This document shows positions 5,165 through 8,758 of a DNA stretch of 8,758 bases, in pieces. The DNA comes from Bacteroidia bacterium (GTDB lineage Bacteria; Bacteroidota; Bacteroidia; Bacteroidales; Prolixibacteraceae). Made by a program: the position numbers and the translations under genes. Each line of letters opens with the position of its first letter. The stretch's first letter is position 1. The notes under the pieces were generated by a model. The model saw only the letters and a program-made list of their open reading frames with translations. It ran no database searches and was not told the origin of the DNA. The stretch is taken from the NCBI GenBank assembly GCA_025358395.1, contig JANYJT010000193.1, forward strand, positions 1-8,758, written 5' to 3'.

Positions 5165-6565
5165 ATGACAACAAAAACGCTTCAAATGGCTCTTATACTA
5201 TTGGCACTGCTGACTTCCTGCGGCACCACAAAGAAAAACGCGGAACCACAGGTTGCAAAAACTTTTACCGGTGCAAAGGGCGAGGTGCGCCTGCTTACAC
5301 TTGATCCGGGTCACTTTCATGCAGCCCTGGTGCAGAAAAAAATGTACGATATGGTAAATCCGGAGGTTCGTGTGTACGCACCCGAGGGTGCTGACCTGAC
5401 CCAGCATCTGAACAGGATTGACGGGTACAATACCCGTAAGGAGAGTCCGACGAGCTGGAAAGAGGTGGTTTACAAGGCTCCCGATTATTTTGCCAAAATG
5501 CTGGAAGAGAAGGCAGGTAATGTGGTGGTGCTATCCGGTAACAACCGTATCAAGACCGAATACATCAAAAAGTCGGTCGAGGCGGGGCTGAATGTATTTG
5601 CCGACAAGCCGATGGTGATCACGCCTGAAAATTTTCCAATGCTGGAAGAATCTTTCAAAATTGCCGCCGAGAAAAAGGTGATTTTGTTCGATATCATGAC
5701 CGAAAGGTTCGAAATTACCTCGATGCTGCAAATGGAACTTTCGCATAATCCCGGCATTTTTGGCACGCTGCTTCCGGGTACGAAGGAACAACCCGGTATT
5801 GAGATTTTCAGCGTCCACTTTTTCTACAAGAGCGTTTCCGGATCGACGCTTGTCCGTCCGGGATGGTTTTTTGACGTCGACCAGCAGGGAGAAGGAATGG
5901 TTGATGTGGCCACGCACCTGGTCGACCTGGTTCAGTGGGGCTGTTTCCCCGGCATAATTTTGCAAAAATCCGATATCGAGATGCTGCAGGCCAGACGCTA
6001 TCCGACCGTTCTGACGCTGGATGAATTCAAAGCTGTCACCAAAATGGAGGCCTTTCCTGACAACCTTTCCAAATATGTCAAGGACGGAAAGCTGGATGAA
6101 TATGCCAACGGGGAGATGCTTTACAAGATTAAGGGGATTCACGCCAAAGTAACTGCCGAGTGGCAGTATAAGGCGCCTGAAGGATCGGGAGACACGCATT
6201 ACGCCATCCTTCGCGGCTCAAAAGCTTCGGTGGAGATCAAGCAGGGTGAGACTGAGAAGTACCTGCCAGCGGTGTATGTGCATGCAAATCCGGGGACTCC
6301 GCTTCCTGAATTCACTGCGGAGCTCGAGAAAGCCGTCGTGAAACATCCGACTCATGCCGGATTAACCCTCGAAAAAGTGGGTGAGCGGAGTTGGAAAATT
6401 GGAATACCTGCCGAGTATAAAGTGGGTCATGAGGCGCATTTCAGTCAGGTGACCGAGAAGTACCTCGAATACCTCAAAGCCGGCAAGTTGCCCGAGTGGG
6501 AAGTGCCGAATATGATTGTGAAATACTACACAACAACAGAAGCGCTGCGGATGGCAAGGAAGTAA
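5165..6565 (+). CDS. Gfo/Idh/MocA-type oxidoreductase, predicted lipoprotein
   Basis: A 466-residue protein. The N-terminus is a lipoprotein signal with lipobox LTSC, so Cys19 would be lipidated and the protein anchored outside the cytoplasm. The rest resembles Bacteroidota Gfo/Idh/MocA-like oxidoreductases with a long C-terminal domain. It has a Rossmann-like start VRLLTLDPGHFHAAL (41-55), VVVLSGNN (120-127), ADKPMVITPEN (146-156, Lys148 in the position of the family's EKP lysine), FDIMTERF (about 175-182) and GEGMVDVATHLVDLVQW (about 243-259), which looks like the catalytic His/Asp region. The usual GxGxxG dinucleotide motif is replaced by DPGHFHA. It could oxidise a sugar or glycoside to a 3-keto form for the PF06439 hydrolase. 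The cofactor and substrate are unknown. Confidence 0.87.
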   Translation: MTTKTLQMALILLALLTSCGTTKKNAEPQVAKTFTGAKGEVRLLTLDPGHFHAALVQKKMYDMVNPEVRVYAPEGADLTQHLNRIDGYNTRKESPTSWKEVVYKAPDYFAKMLEEKAGNVVVLSGNNRIKTEYIKKSVEAGLNVFADKPMVITPENFPMLEESFKIAAEKKVILFDIMTERFEITSMLQMELSHNPGIFGTLLPGTKEQPGIEIFSVHFFYKSVSGSTLVRPGWFFDVDQQGEGMVDVATHLVDLVQWGCFPGIILQKSDIEMLQARRYPTVLTLDEFKAVTKMEAFPDNLSKYVKDGKLDEYANGEMLYKIKGIHAKVTAEWQYKAPEGSGDTHYAILRGSKASVEIKQGETEKYLPAVYVHANPGTPLPEFTAELEKAVVKHPTHAGLTLEKVGERSWKIGIPAEYKVGHEAHFSQVTEKYLEYLKAGKLPEWEVPNMIVKYYTTTEALRMARK

Positions 6566-6569
6566 GAAT

Positions 6570-6607
6570 GAGGGGGAGAGAGGGCGAGTGGGAGAGGGGG
6601 CGAATGG
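6570..6607 (+). repeat. GC-rich octamer array (GAGGGGGA family)
   Basis: Octamers GAGGGGGA, GAGAGGGC, GAGTGGGA, GAGGGGGC and a partial unit, starting 4 bp after the oxidoreductase stop. It is the same family as 2246-2280. Positions 6590-6607 pair with 6732-6749 at 17 of 18 positions. Confidence 0.88.
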
Positions 6608-6647
6608 AACTCTCTAAATGAATGCAATAGATTGATTATTAGTGTTA

Positions 6648-6707
6648 TATTACAATAAATGTCGTCGTGTAACAATAATAGTCATCATATTACAATAAAA
6701 GTAAGCA
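6648..6707 (+). repeat. Three degenerate 20-bp direct repeats
   Basis: Units of exactly 20 bp at 6648-6667, 6668-6687 and 6688-6707 share a TATTACAATAAA-like first half and a GTCGTC/GTCATC-like second half. They sit in the loop between the inverted octamer arms. The spacing of about two helical turns would suit side-by-side binding of a regulator, but no known operator is recognised. Confidence 0.7.
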
Positions 6708-6731
6708 TAATGCTACCAATAGTTTATGCTG

Positions 6732-6752
6732 CCACTCGCCCCCTCTCCCCTC
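6732..6752 (-). repeat. Inverted arm of the 6570-6607 octamer array
   Basis: A C-rich stretch complementary to 6590-6607 (17/18). It lies 4 bp beyond the 3' end of the minus-strand epimerase gene, so the two arms bracket the whole gap between convergent genes and could form a bidirectional hairpin. Confidence 0.8.
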
Positions 6753-6756
6753 TTTT

Positions 6757-7635
6757 TTATTCGCGTATCTCAATAGTATACCTAGCTTCAAAAACCGCGC
6801 CGGCTTCGAGTTGCACCAACCCTTCCTTATGCTCGAACCGCTGATCAGTGTCCCATTTGTCGGCAAAGCCGATCCAGGGTTCGATGCAGACAAAGTCGCC
6901 GTTGGGTTTGGCCCAAATGCCCATCTGCGGAAAATCCCGGTAGGAAACAGAAAGTGCCTCTTTAGATTTTTTGCTTCGAAGGGTGATTCTCTTTGATTTC
7001 AGGTCTTTGAAGATCAGTGCATCCCCGTTAAAAAGTTCATGGGTTAGCGGCAGGATATTGGAATGATTCAGCACCCGCTCTTTTTTGTCGCCAATCAGTC
7101 CGCTTTCATGCAAAAGGCAGGTGTCGGCTGTTTCCGTCTGCTCGAACTCCAAAAAATAGTCATCATAATTTTCCGTAGCATGGATGGGGCATCTGAAAGC
7201 AGGATGGGCACCCAATGAAAACAGAAGGTTCGAATGGCCGGTATTGGTGACGGTGTGGATTACATGAATCTTTTTATTCTCTAATTTAAATAGAATGCTA
7301 AACTCAAAATCGAATGGGTAGATTTTGCGGGTTTCTTTGCTTGATTCTATTCCGAAGGTTAGGGAATCAGCTGTAATTCCGGTTAGCAACAGTGCCGGGT
7401 TGTCCCGGATGAAACCATGCCGGGGAAGCGAATATTTCTCGCCATCCCAGAGGAAAAAGCCCTCTTTCAAATTCCCGACAATGGGGAACAAAACCGGAGC
7501 TGTACTGTTCCAGATGGCCGGTTTGAAATCCCACATGTATTCGATGCCGGATTTCAGCGATTTGATGGAGGAGAGCTCGGCTCCCGGCTGACGTACCGCA
7601 ATTTCAAGTTCGGAGTTTTTTGCGAAGTGAATCAT
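6757..7635 (-). CDS. Aldose 1-epimerase family protein (LacX-like)
   Basis: A 292-residue protein of the galactose-mutarotase superfamily (PF01263), in the LacX-like branch. It would interconvert alpha and beta anomers of an aldose or phosphosugar in the cytoplasm; no signal peptide is seen. Landmarks: PVLFPIVGNL (47-56), YSLPRHGFIRD (68-78) with His73, LGAHPAF (141-147) with His144, MGIWAKP (238-244) and CIEPWIGFAD (250-259), with Glu252 the expected catalytic base. It is convergent with the oxidoreductase gene. The start ATG (7633-7635) is only 3 bp from an octamer repeat, so its leader is repeat DNA. A role in the neighbouring sugar module is plausible but not proven. Confidence 0.93.
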   Translation of the reverse strand: MIHFAKNSELEIAVRQPGAELSSIKSLKSGIEYMWDFKPAIWNSTAPVLFPIVGNLKEGFFLWDGEKYSLPRHGFIRDNPALLLTGITADSLTFGIESSKETRKIYPFDFEFSILFKLENKKIHVIHTVTNTGHSNLLFSLGAHPAFRCPIHATENYDDYFLEFEQTETADTCLLHESGLIGDKKERVLNHSNILPLTHELFNGDALIFKDLKSKRITLRSKKSKEALSVSYRDFPQMGIWAKPNGDFVCIEPWIGFADKWDTDQRFEHKEGLVQLEAGAVFEARYTIEIRE

Positions 7636-7638
7636 ATT

Positions 7639-7674
7639 TAATGTGCTAATGTGCTAATATGCTAATGTGCTAAT
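7639..7674 (+). repeat. Octamer arm (TAATGTGC), four units, next to epimerase start
   Basis: Units TAATGTGC, TAATGTGC, TAATATGC and TAATGTGC plus a partial. The whole 36 bp is a perfect reverse complement of 7836-7871, including the variant third unit in register. It would form the immediate 5' leader of the epimerase mRNA. Confidence 0.95.
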
Positions 7675-7760
7675 TATTTTGGATTTGTACAATTATTTTG
7701 AGTTTTATTTTTTTTACTGAGTTTGATTGCCCGTAATCTCCATATTTTCTGAACTAAAAC
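7675..7760. other. Spacer between octamer arms in the divergent gap
   Basis: The gap 7636-8009 is the only one over 300 bp. Besides the two octamer arrays it has this AT-rich spacer and an AT-rich stretch at 7944-8009. Promoters for the two divergent genes (epimerase and isomerase) are expected here, but I see no convincing TTTG / TAnnTTTG pair, and no ORF, tRNA or riboswitch. Confidence 0.5.
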
Positions 7761-7943
7761 CCCATTAGCCCATTAGCCCATTAGCACATTAGCACATTAG
7801 CACATTAGCACATTAGCACATTAGCACATTAACACATTAGCACATTAGCATATTAGCACATTAGCACATTAGCACATTAGCATATTAGCATATTAGCACA
7901 TTAGCACATTAGCACATTAGCACATTAGCACATTAGCACATTA
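7761..7943 (-). repeat. Long octamer array (CACATTAG), 22 full units
   Basis: Twenty-two uninterrupted 8-bp units at 7761-7936 plus a 7-bp partial: 15 CACATTAG, three CCCATTAG (the first three), three CATATTAG and one CACATTAA. There are no spacers, so it is not a CRISPR. It is inverted relative to 7639-7674. It ends 66 bp before the isomerase start codon and is the longest array in the window, with every unit containing TAG in one frame or another. Confidence 0.97.
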
Positions 7944-8009
7944 TTTTACATTCAAAAAATATTTAAATTAGTGCCATTCATTCAAATCAACAAAAAGCAA
8001 ACTATCCAT

Positions 8010-8758
8010 ATGAACAGACGAGAGATGATTGGTAAGACGGCTGCTTCGGTGGCGCTGTCGGCTACGGCGATTCCATTTTCTGAGAGTAAGGCCGCTGAGT
8101 CTGAAGCCGGCGGATTGAAAGGCAACATCCGGCATTCTGTCAGCCAGTGGTGCTACGGCGATATTCCGCTCAATGATCTGGCAAAAGCCTGCAAAGAGAT
8201 GGGCATCGAGTCGATCGAGTTGCTGCAGGAGAAAGACTGGGCTACCATGAAAGCCAATGGCTTGAAATGTGCCGTGGGTTATGCCACTGATTGGGGTATC
8301 CCAAAAGGTTTCAACCGGATCGAAAACCACGATAAGCTGGTTGCCGATTTTGAGGCGATGATACCCAAGGCTGCCGCGGCAGGTGTCCCCAACCTGATCT
8401 GTTTTTCCGGTAACCGGGAAGGTCAGAATGACCAGGTCGGACTCATCAATTGCGCCAAAGGGTTGCGTCGGCTAACGCCCCTGGCCGAAAAACATGGCGT
8501 GACCATTATCATGGAGTTGCTCAACAGCTATGGACACAAGGATTACCAGTGCGACCACACCTCATGGGGTGCTGCGCTTTGCGAGATGGTTGGTTCCGAG
8601 AGGTTTAAGCTGTTGTACGACATTTACCACATGCAGCTGATGGAGGGCAACGTGATCGATACCATCAAGAAATTCAGCAAATACATCGGACACATTCATA
8701 CCGGAGGTGTTCCGGGCCGGCATGAGCTGGATGAGACGCAGGAACTGTACTATCCGGC
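8010..8758 (+). CDS. Hydroxypyruvate-isomerase-family TIM barrel protein, Tat-exported (partial)
   Basis: Open to the right edge: 249 residues of an expected 300 or so. The N-terminus MNRREMIGKTAASVALSATA has the twin arginine and hydrophobic stretch of a Tat signal, so the protein would be exported folded. The barrel follows from about residue 38, with SQWCYGDIPL (45-54), GIESIELLQ (65-73), IIMELLNS (166-173, Glu169 a probable metal/catalytic residue), LLYDIYHMQLMEGN (201-214, Asp204) and HIHTGGVPGRHELD (228-241), which match the hydroxypyruvate isomerase (COG3622, Hyi) branch of AP-endonuclease-2-like sugar isomerases. True hydroxypyruvate isomerases are cytoplasmic, so this exported form probably isomerises another keto sugar. 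Start chosen at the ATG that gives the RR motif; upstream is repeat and AT-rich DNA. Confidence 0.92.
   Translation, partial: MNRREMIGKTAASVALSATAIPFSESKAAESEAGGLKGNIRHSVSQWCYGDIPLNDLAKACKEMGIESIELLQEKDWATMKANGLKCAVGYATDWGIPKGFNRIENHDKLVADFEAMIPKAAAAGVPNLICFSGNREGQNDQVGLINCAKGLRRLTPLAEKHGVTIIMELLNSYGHKDYQCDHTSWGAALCEMVGSERFKLLYDIYHMQLMEGNVIDTIKKFSKYIGHIHTGGVPGRHELDETQELYYP

Noticed and set aside
5531..6199. Long antisense reading frame (222 codons) opposite the oxidoreductase
   Set aside because: It lies wholly within a clear coding gene with export signal and family motifs; its own translation resembles no protein family.
7761..7943. CRISPR array
   Set aside because: The 8-bp units are contiguous with no spacers, and no cas genes are present.
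7968..8330. Minus-strand frame of 120 codons near the isomerase start
   Set aside because: It is the antisense shadow of the isomerase-like gene, which has a Tat signal and family motifs.

Overview
The window looks like chromosomal DNA of a Bacteroidota bacterium. The support is a UpxY/RfaH-type NusG paralogue beside dTDP-sugar genes, an exported PF06439 (3-keto-disaccharide hydrolase, 'DUF1080') protein, a lipoprotein of the Gfo/Idh/MocA type, a Tat-exported hydroxypyruvate-isomerase-like protein, small 'four helix bundle / 23S rRNA intervening-sequence' proteins, and the lack of Shine-Dalgarno sequences. I cannot name a genus.

Left part (about 150-3300, minus strand): a surface-polysaccharide locus read leftwards. 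It holds a UpxY-like antiterminator (2775-3299), rfbA glucose-1-phosphate thymidylyltransferase (1298-2173) and rfbC dTDP-4-dehydrorhamnose 3,5-epimerase (152-706). Each gap between these three genes carries an AT-rich four-helix-bundle (S23/IVP) gene: one at 882-1244 on the operon strand with a TTG start, the other at 2352-2723 on the opposite strand. Both are bracketed by short repeats, so they look like small cassettes dropped between operon genes.

Right part (about 3550-8758): a sugar-processing neighbourhood with an exported PF06439 hydrolase (3557-4363), a DNA repair methyltransferase ogt (4585-5067), a lipoprotein Gfo/Idh-type oxidoreductase (5165-6565), a LacX-like aldose 1-epimerase (6757-7635, minus) and the start of a Tat-exported hydroxypyruvate-isomerase-family TIM barrel (8010 to the window edge). 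Three of the five appear to be exported and could act on oxidised sugars or glycosides in the periplasm. The genes are spaced apart rather than packed into an operon.

The most unusual feature is the intergenic DNA. Almost every gap longer than about 90 bp contains a short-period tandem repeat, mostly of 8 bp (or 16 = 2x8), 7 bp in the heptamer family and 9-10 bp in one gap. The repeat sequence differs from gap to gap. In most gaps the array is present as two inverted arms that could form a long hairpin, and in several cases variant units sit in the same order in both arms. The arrays abut start codons (rfbC, epimerase) and one supplies the stop codon of rfbA. The link between these arrays and the two four-helix-bundle genes is the best candidate here for an undescribed system.
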